DNA of 11,821 bases. Origin: Ruminococcaceae bacterium UBA4306 (lineage in GTDB: Bacteria > Bacillota > Clostridia > Oscillospirales > Acutalibacteraceae). The position numbers were made by a program, and so were the translations under genes. The DNA lies in contig DGUQ01000033.1 in the NCBI GenBank assembly GCA_002394725.1, positions 1 to 11,821 of the forward strand. Direction: 5' to 3'. Below the pieces are notes generated by a model. That model did no database searches, was not told the origin of the DNA, and was given only the letters and a program-made list of their open reading frames with translations. Shown piece by piece: positions 1 through 6,795 of the stretch (positions within the stretch are counted from its first letter, which is position 1; every line of letters begins with the position of its first letter).

Positions 1-1159
1 ACATGCCCTCGCGGTTCTCGCCGGTTTCAATGCCGTCAGCCTCGGCAACATCCGCGACGATACTCTGCGGAATAATACCCAACAGCGCCATCGGGAACGC
101 CGCGATCAGGCAGATCACAACGCCGTATACTACGCCGGGGATCACGGTGGTGCCGATGATACCGATCAGACCCGCGATCACATACGCGAGCGCCAGCCCT
201 AAGAAGCCGCAGATGACGAGCTTCTTCTTGCCGAACTTCTTGACCAGCTTAGAAACAAACGGATAGAAGCAGGCGGACAGCACCGTCATGCCGCCGAGGA
301 AGTACATGGTAAAGCTCTCGTCGAGCTTCATGCTGACCTTGACAAAGAACGGCAGACCCGTCTGGAACAGGGTCAGACCCACCCAGTACATGATGTCGGA
401 GCCGGCAAAGGTGCGGAAGCTCTTGTTCTTGAAGGTCGCGGAGAGCGACTTGAGCATATTGACCTCAGAGGGCTTGGTATCGACAAATTCCTTCTCTTTG
501 AGGGCAAAGGTCGGGATCAGCATGCAGATGCACGAGATGATCGCCAGCACGATAAAGCAGATACGGTAGCTCCACGCGAAGCCGACCGAGCCGCGCAGCA
601 TACCGGCAAAGACAAAGGGCGTATACGCGAGCATCGTGCCGCCGAAGAAGGTCAGCGAGATCGCGGTGGAGATATACATGCGGTCATCCTGCGTCTTGCC
701 GAACTCGGAGATCAGCGCGTTGTACGGCGTACAGTACATGGTCATAAACAGGTAGAACAGCACGATGAAGACCGAGATCCACACGATGTTCCATGAGCTG
801 ATCGCGTTGATCGGCGCGCAGAACAGCAGTACGGTCACCAGCGACAGCGGAATCGCCGCGTACTGCATGAAGGGGATACGTCTGCCGCGCGGATTCTTGC
901 TGCGGTCGGAGAGTGAGGCGATCCACGGATCGGTGACTGCGTCAAAAATACGGGACAGGGCGGTGATCAGACCGAGCACGGTCAAAAAGCCGCCGATGAC
1001 CAGACCGGGCACGATGTACTGGATCGCGCCGTTTTCAATGTCTACCTGTGTGGGCAGGTAAAAGGTGACAAACCACGCGCTGATGATACCGCTGAGCGTC
1101 GACCATCCGAGCTGACCGACAGCGAAGATTCTCATTTGTTTTTTGGTTAATCGTTTCAT
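1..1159 (-). CDS. GPH-family (MelB-like) sugar:cation symporter, 3' end cut by window
   Basis: This is a membrane transporter of the glycoside-pentoside-hexuronide (GPH) branch of the major facilitator superfamily, which couples sugar or glycoside uptake to a cation. The frame is open from an ATG at 1159, preceded by GGAGGA at a good distance, to the window edge, giving 386 residues. Seen in the translation are long hydrophobic segments throughout, the family motif FDAVTDP at residues 72-78 followed by SDR and a Gly-Arg-Arg loop at about 84-94, and near the edge the ETGENREG segment typical of the late cytoplasmic part of GPH proteins. Family members usually have about 450-480 residues, so perhaps 60-90 are missing. 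It lies downstream of the GT-B-like gene on the same strand, with a hairpin element between them. The substrate cannot be inferred. Confidence 0.88.
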   Translation of the reverse strand, partial: MKRLTKKQMRIFAVGQLGWSTLSGIISAWFVTFYLPTQVDIENGAIQYIVPGLVIGGFLTVLGLITALSRIFDAVTDPWIASLSDRSKNPRGRRIPFMQYAAIPLSLVTVLLFCAPINAISSWNIVWISVFIVLFYLFMTMYCTPYNALISEFGKTQDDRMYISTAISLTFFGGTMLAYTPFVFAGMLRGSVGFAWSYRICFIVLAIISCICMLIPTFALKEKEFVDTKPSEVNMLKSLSATFKNKSFRTFAGSDIMYWVGLTLFQTGLPFFVKVSMKLDESFTMYFLGGMTVLSACFYPFVSKLVKKFGKKKLVICGFLGLALAYVIAGLIGIIGTTVIPGVVYGVVICLIAAFPMALLGIIPQSIVADVAEADGIETGENREGM

Positions 1160-1195
1160 GTTGTCCTCCGAAGCTATTGATTTGCATTTGCATAA

Positions 1196-1384
1196 AGCCT
1201 CCCTTTTCTAAGGGAGGTGGCATGGGACGTGTGTCCCATGCCGGAGGGTTGCCATCTGTATAAAGTGCTTTTGCAACCCCCAGTCGCCTTTGGCGACAGC
1301 CCTCCTCAGCGGAGGCAGCAGACCCTTTTGTCCGCTTTGCGGACATTTCCCCTAACAGGGGAATCTCCTTAGGAAAGGGGGCCT
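1196..1384. repeat. MITE-like multi-hairpin intergenic element with terminal inverted repeats
   Basis: The segment begins and ends with imperfect inverted copies of one 18-base sequence (1196-1213 and 1367-1384; about 15 of 18 positions agree, core TTTTCTAAGG/CCTTAGGAAA). Between them lies a string of hairpins: CCTCCCTT/AAGGGAGG (1198-1217), a 10-bp stem GGCATGGGAC/GTCCCATGCC (1219-1242), GGGTTGC/GCAACCC (1246-1279), GTCGCC/GGCGAC (1283-1297), CCTCC/GGAGG (1301-1315), GTCCGC/GCGGAC (1330-1344) and TTCCCCT/AGGGGAA (1347-1363). No open frame of note lies inside. It resembles a small non-autonomous mobile or RNA-folding element. Its right end overlaps the 3' end of the neighbouring coding sequence. 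Whether it is dispersed in the genome is not visible here. Confidence 0.7.
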
Positions 1385-2844
1385 GATTTCTTTGCCATCG
1401 CGAGCTTGACGACCTCATACGCGCCGTTGTACAGCCCTGCGGTCTTGTTCTCTTTGATGCGGTCGCACATGTATTTCAGGGTGTCCTCTTCCTCGAGGAA
1501 CATCTTGACCATCTGTAGGGTATGCGGAATATCCTCGCACTCAAGTGAGCCGTCGCCCATCTCGGCGGAGTGGATCGCGCCCCACTTTTCGTGACCGCCG
1601 ATGCGCTTCAGAAACAGCTTGGGGATGGGGTAGAAGGCGAGCTCACTGGGCTTTGTCAGCAGCACATCCGCCGAACGCATCAAGAGATTGGTGCAGTAGA
1701 CCGCCTCAAAGATGTTCTCGTGCCAGAACGCGTGCACGCCCTCAACGCTGCCGTCGATCGCGTCCTGCGCGAAGCCGTTGGTGTCCGCCCAGTCATTGAA
1801 GTGGGTGGTGCTCACCTCATTAAGGCTCGGGATCTCGCGGCACAGCTCCTCCCATACCGCCTTGTAGTCGCCCACGTTGACATACAGGGCGGCTTTCTTT
1901 GCCTTAACGGCAGGCATTAAGTATTTGATGACAGCCGCGAACAGCTCGCGCTGCGCGCCGGCGCCGCCGATGGTGAGCAGGAACCGCATCGGCTCGCCGT
2001 TCTTCTTGCGCTCAAGCCTTGCGTCACAGTCCTTCTCGATATTCGCGACCAGCTCGTGGTCGATGTAGTGACCGGTATAGACCAGATCCTCTGCCGGCAT
2101 GGGGTTGAGGACTTCCTTTTTCTTAAAGCCGTTGAGGATGCGGTAGCCCATGTAGCTCTGGTGCGTCTGGACGGTGTGGGTCGCGCCCTCGGCGAGGTGC
2201 AGCGCCATCGGCCAGTTATCGGGGATTGCGTTGACCACATGCTCCATGCCTGCGTGCAGCGCTGCCTGAGCCGGCCACACATGGGTGCCGATCAAGGGGA
2301 TGTCCTTGGGAACGCTGTGGAACACCGGCGCCATCAGCTCGGCGTTCTTCTGGTCGGCGGCATTGTAGCTCAGCTGACGGAAGCCCTCGTAGTTCATCGG
2401 CTCCCATACGAGCTTGTTGAACAGGCTGAATTTTTGGCTCAGGCGTGAGCCGAGGCTGTACAGATCGTTCTGCTTGCCGATGACCTTGGTGCAGGTGGTG
2501 TCCTTGTAGGAGTTCAGATCCATCCAGTAGGGCGTGTAGCCCAGCGCCTTGGCGGCGGATGCCATCGCAATCGAGATGCGATAGTGACCGAAGCCCATGC
2601 GGATGTTGCCGACGATGATGCCCTTCTCGGTGTCAAAGGGGATCTCACCCTCGCCCTCGTTTACGCGGATATCATACACGCCTAACGGTTCAAACAGGGT
2701 GGCGTTCTCGACCAGCTTGGCGGAATACGCCGCCTTGCTGTCGTCGCCGAATTGCCTGAGATAGCTCTTCTTTTTTTCGAGCGCTTTTTTATAATCCTTC
2801 GCGCTCATTTGGTTGCCGAAAATGACTTTGCTTCTATCAGCCAT
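1369..2844 (-). CDS. GT-B/GT28-like protein of unknown function
   Basis: The predicted protein has 491 residues and is not one I can name. The start is the ATG at 2844 (MADRSK), chosen because AAGGAGG lies just upstream; the frame could extend nine codons further but without a better site. Three features suggest a glycosyltransferase-like double Rossmann (GT-B) fold as in MurG or MGDG synthase: a Gly-rich loop GNIRMGFGHYR (79-89) at the N-domain, IGGAGAQ (292-298) where GT28 enzymes bind the nucleotide phosphate, and LLTKPSE (395-401) resembling their late acceptor/donor motif. There is no signal peptide or membrane span. The last four residues (GPLS) are encoded inside a repeat element, so the C-terminus may have been rewritten by insertion. 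It precedes a GPH transporter, suggesting carbohydrate or glycolipid metabolism. The fold assignment is inference. Confidence 0.72.
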   Translation of the reverse strand: MADRSKVIFGNQMSAKDYKKALEKKKSYLRQFGDDSKAAYSAKLVENATLFEPLGVYDIRVNEGEGEIPFDTEKGIIVGNIRMGFGHYRISIAMASAAKALGYTPYWMDLNSYKDTTCTKVIGKQNDLYSLGSRLSQKFSLFNKLVWEPMNYEGFRQLSYNAADQKNAELMAPVFHSVPKDIPLIGTHVWPAQAALHAGMEHVVNAIPDNWPMALHLAEGATHTVQTHQSYMGYRILNGFKKKEVLNPMPAEDLVYTGHYIDHELVANIEKDCDARLERKKNGEPMRFLLTIGGAGAQRELFAAVIKYLMPAVKAKKAALYVNVGDYKAVWEELCREIPSLNEVSTTHFNDWADTNGFAQDAIDGSVEGVHAFWHENIFEAVYCTNLLMRSADVLLTKPSELAFYPIPKLFLKRIGGHEKWGAIHSAEMGDGSLECEDIPHTLQMVKMFLEEEDTLKYMCDRIKENKTAGLYNGAYEVVKLAMAKKSGPLS

Positions 2845-2897
2845 AGCGATCCTCCTTACAGAATCTATCACATTTTACTTAGTTAAAGTGATAAAAA

Positions 2898-2913
2898 CTA
2901 ATAGTTGTATTAG
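2898..2913. promoter_or_regulatory. candidate operator palindrome in leader of GT-B-like gene
   Basis: A perfect inverted repeat CTAATA-GTTG-TATTAG lies in AT-rich sequence between the candidate minus-strand promoter (2934-2962) and the start codon of the GT-B-like gene, where a repressor could act as a roadblock. Only its symmetry and location support this. Confidence 0.3.
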
Positions 2914-2933
2914 CTTATTTTTATACATGTTAT

Positions 2934-2962
2934 ATAATATCATAAAGATTGATAAAACGCAA
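2934..2962 (-). promoter_or_regulatory. candidate extended -10 promoter for GT-B-like gene
   Basis: Read on the minus strand, TTGCGT (2962-2957) is followed after 17 bases by TATTAT (2939-2934), and the -10 box is preceded by TGA, which fits the TGn extension. The leader would be about 80 bases long. The -35 match is weak. Confidence 0.4.
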
Positions 2963-3019
2963 TCCGCAGTATGGCAATATTTGAGCCTCTTTTCTATTCA
3001 ACATATACAAAAAGTCAGG

Positions 3020-3116
3020 GAGGAGTTGAGGTGCTGTCCAAATCACGGATTTGGACAACTCCTCATCAGTCCCCCGACACGCGTGTCGGGGGACTGCTCC
3101 CTTTACCAAAGGGAGC
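3020..3116. repeat. tandem hairpin cluster with perfect 30-bp palindrome
   Basis: This gene-free stretch holds three adjacent stem-loops. The first pairs GTCCAAATC (3036-3044) with GATTTGGAC (3048-3056) around a 3-base loop and is extended outward by GAGGAGTT (3020-3027) pairing with AACTCCTC (3057-3064), leaving an 8-base bulge. The second is a perfect 30-base palindrome (3067-3096; each half CAGTCCCCCGACACG or its complement). The third pairs GCTCCCTTT (3096-3104) with AAAGGGAGC (3108-3116) and resembles the first hairpin of the element at 1196-1384. None is followed by a T-run, so they do not look like simple terminators. Confidence 0.65.
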
Positions 3117-3136
3117 CTATGGTAGTGCTATAAACT

Positions 3137-3199
3137 AAATCGGGTGTGGGCAACGCCCACCATTCACTCCTCACTCCTAACTCCTCACTCCTCACTATT
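3137..3199 (+). repeat. heptamer-array plus hairpin module, copy 1
   Basis: The module starts with AAATCGGGT, then a hairpin GTGGGC-AAC-GCCCAC (3146-3160), a CATT linker, and consecutive heptamers CACTCCT, CACTCCT, AACTCCT, CACTCCT and a decayed CACTATT (3165-3199). The first 28 bases match the inverted copy at 6824-6851 in 25 positions. Two of the three differences form a compensatory T-A/C-G pair in the stem. The array ends one base before the -35 box of the bioY promoter. Confidence 0.8.
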
Positions 3200-3200
3200 A

Positions 3201-3229
3201 TTGACTTCCCCTATCAAACGGCGTATAAT
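3201..3229 (+). promoter_or_regulatory. sigma-A-type promoter of bioY operon
   Basis: TTGACT (3201-3206) and a perfect TATAAT (3224-3229) are separated by 17 bases. Transcription would start near 3236, giving a leader of about two dozen bases. I see no BirA-type inverted repeat and no Mn riboswitch in this short leader. Confidence 0.85.
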
Positions 3230-3258
3230 ACATTCAGTTCAACGGAAAGAGGGATATT

Positions 3259-3813
3259 ATGTCGGCAAACACCCATGACAACAAAAAAGCTCCCACAGCG
3301 GTCAAGGATCTGGTCTTTACCGCTATGTTCACCGCGCTGATCGCGGTTTGCTCCATCATCAGCATCCCCATCGGCGAGGTGCCCGTCACCCTCCAGACCT
3401 TCGCGATCTGCCTTGCCGCCGCCATGCTCGGCGTCAAACGCGGCACGCTCAGCGTATTGATCTATATCCTGCTCGGCGCGGTCGGCGTACCTGTATTCGC
3501 GGGAATGTCGGGCGGTATCGGTATCCTTGCCGGTCCTACGGGCGGTTATATCATCGGCTTTATCTTGACGGCGCTCGTCGTCGGCTTTGCGGCGGATCAT
3601 TGGAAGCGCAAGGCGCTGCCGCTTACGATCGCCATGGCAGTCGGCGTACTGCTGTGCTATGCGGTCGGCACCGTTTGGTTCATGGTCGTGACCAAAATGA
3701 ACCTCGGCGAATCGCTGCTGCTGTGTGTGGTGCCGTTCCTGATCCCTGACGCGGTGAAGATCGCGCTCGCGGTGATCCTCTCCAACCGCCTCTCGAAGGT
3801 CGTCACCCTGTGA
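3259..3813 (+). CDS. bioY: Biotin transporter BioY (ECF S component)
   Basis: BioY is the biotin-binding integral membrane component that works alone or with a shared ECF energizing module (EcfA/A'/T) to import biotin. The 184-residue length is typical of the family. After a short polar N-terminus come about six hydrophobic segments; the sequence around residues 40-47 (EVPVTLQT, before FAICLAAAMLG) and the Gly-rich stretch around residues 75-97 (containing GAVGVPVFAG and GPTGGY) are characteristic of BioY. The ATG follows GGAAAGAGGG at a suitable distance, and a strong promoter lies just upstream. It is the first gene of an operon with DUF1284 and mntP; its TGA stop overlaps the next GTG start. 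No energizing genes are in the window, so an unlinked ECF module is assumed. Confidence 0.95.
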   Translation: MSANTHDNKKAPTAVKDLVFTAMFTALIAVCSIISIPIGEVPVTLQTFAICLAAAMLGVKRGTLSVLIYILLGAVGVPVFAGMSGGIGILAGPTGGYIIGFILTALVVGFAADHWKRKALPLTIAMAVGVLLCYAVGTVWFMVVTKMNLGESLLLCVVPFLIPDAVKIALAVILSNRLSKVVTL

Positions 3814-4196
3814 ACGATCCGTTTCTGCTCCGCCCCCATCACGCGCTGTGTATCCGCTTCTTTGAGGGCAAGGGCTACAGTGAAGCGTTCATCCGCCATA
3901 TGACCGCGGTCATCGAGACGTTACAGCGTGACGATCCCTCGATCACCCTCTGTGAAGGCTGTGATATCCTGTGTGATCAATGTCCGCACAACAAAGGCGG
4001 CGTCTGCGATCATGACGAAAGGGTACGTGGGATCGATGAAAGGGCGCTGGAAATGATGGAGCTTTCTACCGGCACTGTCCTTTCATGGCATGAATTATAT
4101 ATCCGCGCATATGATAGTATCATCAAAACAGGCAGGCTCAAAGAGGTCTGCCGCGACTGTCAGTGGCTCAGTATTTGTCACAAGAAAAGCGAGTGA
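3810..4196 (+). CDS. DUF1284 family Cys-rich protein
   Basis: This 128-residue soluble protein matches DUF1284 by its opening LLRPHHALC (6-14) and following GKGYS (20-24). Function is unknown. It holds nine cysteines, most in pairs: C48-x2-C51, C55-x2-C58, C66 and C114-x2-C117 with C123, plus C14 next to H10/H11. The spacing looks suited to binding metal or an Fe-S cluster (inference). The start is GTG at 3810, overlapping the bioY stop as GTGA, which indicates translational coupling; the next in-frame Met (residue 31) would remove the conserved RPHH segment. mntP begins only seven bases after its stop, so the three genes are surely co-transcribed. There are no membrane spans. Confidence 0.88.
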   Translation: MNDPFLLRPHHALCIRFFEGKGYSEAFIRHMTAVIETLQRDDPSITLCEGCDILCDQCPHNKGGVCDHDERVRGIDERALEMMELSTGTVLSWHELYIRAYDSIIKTGRLKEVCRDCQWLSICHKKSE

Positions 4197-4203
4197 TGAT
4201 CTA

Positions 4204-4776
4204 ATGTGGCTGTTTCTCTTCAACTCCATATTACTCGGCGTCGGGCTGGCGATGGACGCCTTCTCGGTATCGATCGCCAACGGCATGAGCGAACCGCATA
4301 TGCGGCGGCTCAAATGCGTCGGCGTGGCAGGGGCTTACAGTGTGTTTCAGTTTTTGATGCCGATGCTCGGCTGGGTGCTGGTCACTGCACTGATGGGCTG
4401 GTTCCGCGTGATCGAGCGCTTTGTGCCGTATATCGCGCTCATACTCCTTCTGTTTATCGGGATCAAAATGATCGTTGAATCTTTGCGTGGGGGAGAGGAA
4501 CAGCAAACGCGCCGACTGACTGTCCCGATCCTGCTGATGCAGGCGGTCGCCACCAGCATCGACGCATTGTCGGTGGGCTTTACCCTTGCCGCTTATGAGC
4601 TGCCCTCGGCGCTCACGGCGTCCCTGATCATCGGCGCGGTCACCTTTGTGATATGCCTGCTCGGGCTGTGGATCGGCAAGCGCTTCGGCAGTGTGTTCAA
4701 GCACGCCGAGGTCGTCGGCGGTATCATCCTGATCCTGATCGGGATCGAGATTTTTGTCAAAAACGTTTTCTTCTGA
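4204..4776 (+). CDS. mntP: Manganese efflux pump MntP
   Basis: MntP exports Mn2+ from the cytoplasm and protects against manganese excess. The 190-residue protein has six hydrophobic segments, as expected. The two internally repeated helices carry the family motifs with membrane aspartates: LAMDAFSVSIANG (D18) and SIDALSVGF (D120). The start is the ATG at 4204, because the hydrophobic N-terminus begins there (MWLFLF); a longer frame running back into DUF1284 is not supported. Only a weak purine-rich stretch (AAGAAAAGCGAG) serves as ribosome binding site, so translation is probably coupled to DUF1284. mntP is often controlled by a yybP-ykoY Mn riboswitch, but I see none here; expression appears to follow the bioY promoter. 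A hairpin terminator follows the stop. Confidence 0.94.
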   Translation: MWLFLFNSILLGVGLAMDAFSVSIANGMSEPHMRRLKCVGVAGAYSVFQFLMPMLGWVLVTALMGWFRVIERFVPYIALILLLFIGIKMIVESLRGGEEQQTRRLTVPILLMQAVATSIDALSVGFTLAAYELPSALTASLIIGAVTFVICLLGLWIGKRFGSVFKHAEVVGGIILILIGIEIFVKNVFF

Positions 4777-4779
4777 TAC

Positions 4780-4804
4780 GGGGGCTCTGCGGAGTCCCTT
4801 TTGC
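4780..4804 (+). terminator. Rho-independent terminator of bioY-DUF1284-mntP operon
   Basis: GGGGCTC (4781-4787) pairs with GGAGTCCC (4791-4798), including one or two G-T pairs, around a short loop, and runs into TTTT just after the mntP stop. The T-run is short. Confidence 0.65.
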
Positions 4805-4898
4805 ATAGGGTGACAGGAATAATCCGAACCGTGGTTTTGACGGGCATATTTCCGCCTGCCCATTGTTAAAATCCTCGCGAACCCGTCAGGTATATATG

Positions 4899-4928
4899 TT
4901 GACAATGCCGACTGTTATGTGATAGAAT
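4899..4928 (+). promoter_or_regulatory. promoter of surface-polymer operon
   Basis: A perfect TTGACA (4899-4904) and TAGAAT (4923-4928) are 18 bases apart, and TGA directly before the -10 box provides the TGn extension. The leader would be about 45-50 bases long, ending in AAGGAAAGGA before the cytidylyltransferase start at 4982. Confidence 0.75.
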
Positions 4929-4981
4929 AACCATGTATAACTATGCCCTTTGCATATTGAGATAAGGAAAGGAACAATACT

Positions 4982-5722
4982 ATGATTACTGCGATGTTAT
5001 TTGCAGGCGGTAAAGGCGCGAGGATGAAATCCGTCGATCTGCCCAAGCAGTTTTTAGAGGTGGGCGGCAAGCCCATCATCATCCACACCATGGAGCATTT
5101 TGCGCACCATCCGATGGTCGACCATATTGTGGTCGCCTGTAAGGAGGACTGGATCGATCACCTCGAGGGGCTGATCGAGAAGTTCAACGTGCAAAAGGTC
5201 AAGTCCATCGTCCCCGGCGGCGCTACCGGCTTTGATTCCATCCATAACGGCGTTGTCGCGACGCACGAGTTCTCACGCGATCCCGAGGATATCATCCTGA
5301 TCTGCGACGGCGTGCGCCCGATGCTCTCCGAGCAGCTGATCACCAACTGTATCTTAGAGACCAAAAAGCACAAAACCGCCGTACCCGTCACCCCGTCTAT
5401 CGACAGCCTGCTCTATTCCGAGGACGGCAAGACCTGCGGCAAAAGCTACCAACGCTCGACCATGTACATCACCCAGGCGCCTCAGGGCTACACCATGGAG
5501 CGCATCCTCTGGGCGCATGATCAGGCGTACAAGCGCGGTATCTTAGAGCCGGTTTCCTCCAGCGAGCTGTTCATCGAGCTGGGCGAAAAGGTACATATCT
5601 TCATCGGCGAGCGCTTTAATATCAAGGTCACGACCCCCGAGGATCTGACCACCCTGCGCTCTCAGTATTACTATGAGAATTACAAGAAATTCGCCAAGGA
5701 GGAATTGAAGTATGGCTTATAA
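4982..5722 (+). CDS. TarI/IspD-family cytidylyltransferase
   Basis: This 246-residue enzyme belongs to the IspD/TarI nucleotidyltransferases, which use CTP to activate a polyol- or sugar-phosphate as a CDP-linked donor. The CTP loop is seen as FAGGKGARM (7-15) with R14, followed by LPKQF (20-24) with K22; the C-terminal NIKVTTPEDL (213-222) is the family's late motif. LPKQFL followed by KPIIIHTMEHF resembles ribitol-phosphate TarI more than IspD. Substrate-side motifs differ from both: CDGVRP (108-113) replaces HDAARP/HDAVRP, the usual Arg in the GG-x-x-R segment is replaced (GGATGFDS), and SSE stands where IspD has TDD. The acceptor is therefore probably not methylerythritol phosphate and may not be ribitol phosphate. 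It is first in an operon with an SDR and a LicD protein, consistent with surface glycan decoration. Confidence 0.85.
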   Translation: MITAMLFAGGKGARMKSVDLPKQFLEVGGKPIIIHTMEHFAHHPMVDHIVVACKEDWIDHLEGLIEKFNVQKVKSIVPGGATGFDSIHNGVVATHEFSRDPEDIILICDGVRPMLSEQLITNCILETKKHKTAVPVTPSIDSLLYSEDGKTCGKSYQRSTMYITQAPQGYTMERILWAHDQAYKRGILEPVSSSELFIELGEKVHIFIGERFNIKVTTPEDLTTLRSQYYYENYKKFAKEELKYGL

Positions 5723-6785
5723 GGTAAAGGACTATGTTAAAAAGAGTATCTATACCAACTTAGAGGATATCGCGAACGCTCCCATCTCATGGGACAAGCT
5801 GAAGAACAAGACCCTGCTCCTCACCGGAGCCGGCGGCTTCATCGGCTACTACATGACCTGCGGTATCCTCTTGAGAAACGACCTCTACGGCGACAATATC
5901 AAGGTATTGGCGCTCGAGCGCTTCGGCGATTTCGCGAAGAAGAAGTTCGGCAAGTTACTTGAGCGTGACGACGTCGAGCTGATCGTGCAGGATATTACCG
6001 AGCCCATCGAGGCGGAGCGCGCGGATTTTGTCATCCACGCGGCTTCTCAGGCAAGCGCCATCGAATTCGAGCGCGACCCCGTCGGCACTATCAGCGCCAA
6101 CCTCAGCGGTACGGAAAACGCGCTGAACTACGCGAAGAAAAGCGGAAGCGAAGCGTCGCTGATCGTTTCCTCGTTAAAGGTCTACGGTACGCTGTATACC
6201 GGCAAGCCGTTTATCGAGGAGGACGACAACGGCTATGTCGACTTTACTTCTTATAAAAACTGCTATGCCATCGGCAAGCGTGCTGCCGAGACCTTAGCCG
6301 CGAGCTACTCAAAGCAGTATGATATGAACATCCGCATCGTCCGTCCGTCTTACATCTTCGGCGCGAGCCGTCTGGACGACGACCGCGTGTGGGCGCAGTT
6401 CATCGCGAACATCGTCCGCGGACAGGATATCTTACTCAAGAGCAACGGAGCGACCAACCGCTCCTTCTGCTATGTCACCGACACTGTGACCGCCATGCTG
6501 CACGTCCTGCTCGACGGCGAGAATTGTGTGCCGTATAATATCTCGAACGAGAAATCCAACACCACCATCCGCGGCTTTGCGCAGGCGGCGTGCGAGGTGT
6601 TCCCCGAGCGTCATATGAAGCTCGCGTTCGCCAATCCCGAGGATGAAGTGATGCCTGAGCCTTCGCCGCTCGATCCCACCCCCGAGATCATGGACAACAA
6701 GCGCATCCGCTCCATCGGCTGGGAGCCGAAGATCGACCTCAAAGAGGGCATCCGCCGCGCGGTCGCGATCTTAGAGGAAGAATAA
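5712..6785 (+). CDS. NAD-dependent epimerase/dehydratase (extended SDR)
   Basis: A 357-residue extended short-chain dehydrogenase/reductase, the family of nucleotide-sugar epimerases, 4,6-dehydratases and decarboxylases. The NAD-binding loop TGAGGFIG lies at 38-45, the catalytic region has SSLKVYG (153-159) and YAIGK (Y185, K189), and VRPSYIFG is the usual substrate-domain strand; the active site looks intact. The length is normal. The ATG lies 11 bases inside the preceding gene, with AAGGAGGAA upstream, so the two are translationally coupled; a CDP-activated intermediate from TarI-like activity is a reasonable substrate guess. The next gene begins with a degenerate homologue of this protein: both have the D/E-LK-x-KT lead into the nucleotide loop and a matching end around IGW/LGW. 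The exact reaction cannot be assigned. Confidence 0.88.
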   Translation: MAYKVKDYVKKSIYTNLEDIANAPISWDKLKNKTLLLTGAGGFIGYYMTCGILLRNDLYGDNIKVLALERFGDFAKKKFGKLLERDDVELIVQDITEPIEAERADFVIHAASQASAIEFERDPVGTISANLSGTENALNYAKKSGSEASLIVSSLKVYGTLYTGKPFIEEDDNGYVDFTSYKNCYAIGKRAAETLAASYSKQYDMNIRIVRPSYIFGASRLDDDRVWAQFIANIVRGQDILLKSNGATNRSFCYVTDTVTAMLHVLLDGENCVPYNISNEKSNTTIRGFAQAACEVFPERHMKLAFANPEDEVMPEPSPLDPTPEIMDNKRIRSIGWEPKIDLKEGIRRAVAILEEE

Positions 6786-6795
6786 AATTTTAGTT

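Noticed and set aside
3165..3199. Heptamer array considered as a CRISPR array
   Set aside because: The units are 7 bases long and directly adjacent with no spacers, and no cas genes are present.
4090..4203. Possible 38-codon N-terminal extension of MntP
   Set aside because: It runs inside the DUF1284 gene in another frame and would put a polar segment before the first membrane helix.
4838..4888. TGACGGG (4838-4844) and CCCGTCA (4882-4888) inverted repeat upstream of the surface-polymer promoter
   Set aside because: Only 7 bp with a 37-base gap, upstream of the transcription start so not an attenuator; it could be a binding site, but nothing else supports it.
4231..4905. 224-residue minus-strand open frame opposite mntP
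   Set aside because: It lies antisense to a clear membrane transporter gene, is rich in His, Asp and Gln without any domain, and has no supporting ribosome binding site; it is a shadow frame.
4982..5722. Assignment as ispD
   Set aside because: Substrate-side motifs differ from IspD, and the gene heads an operon with SDR and LicD genes.
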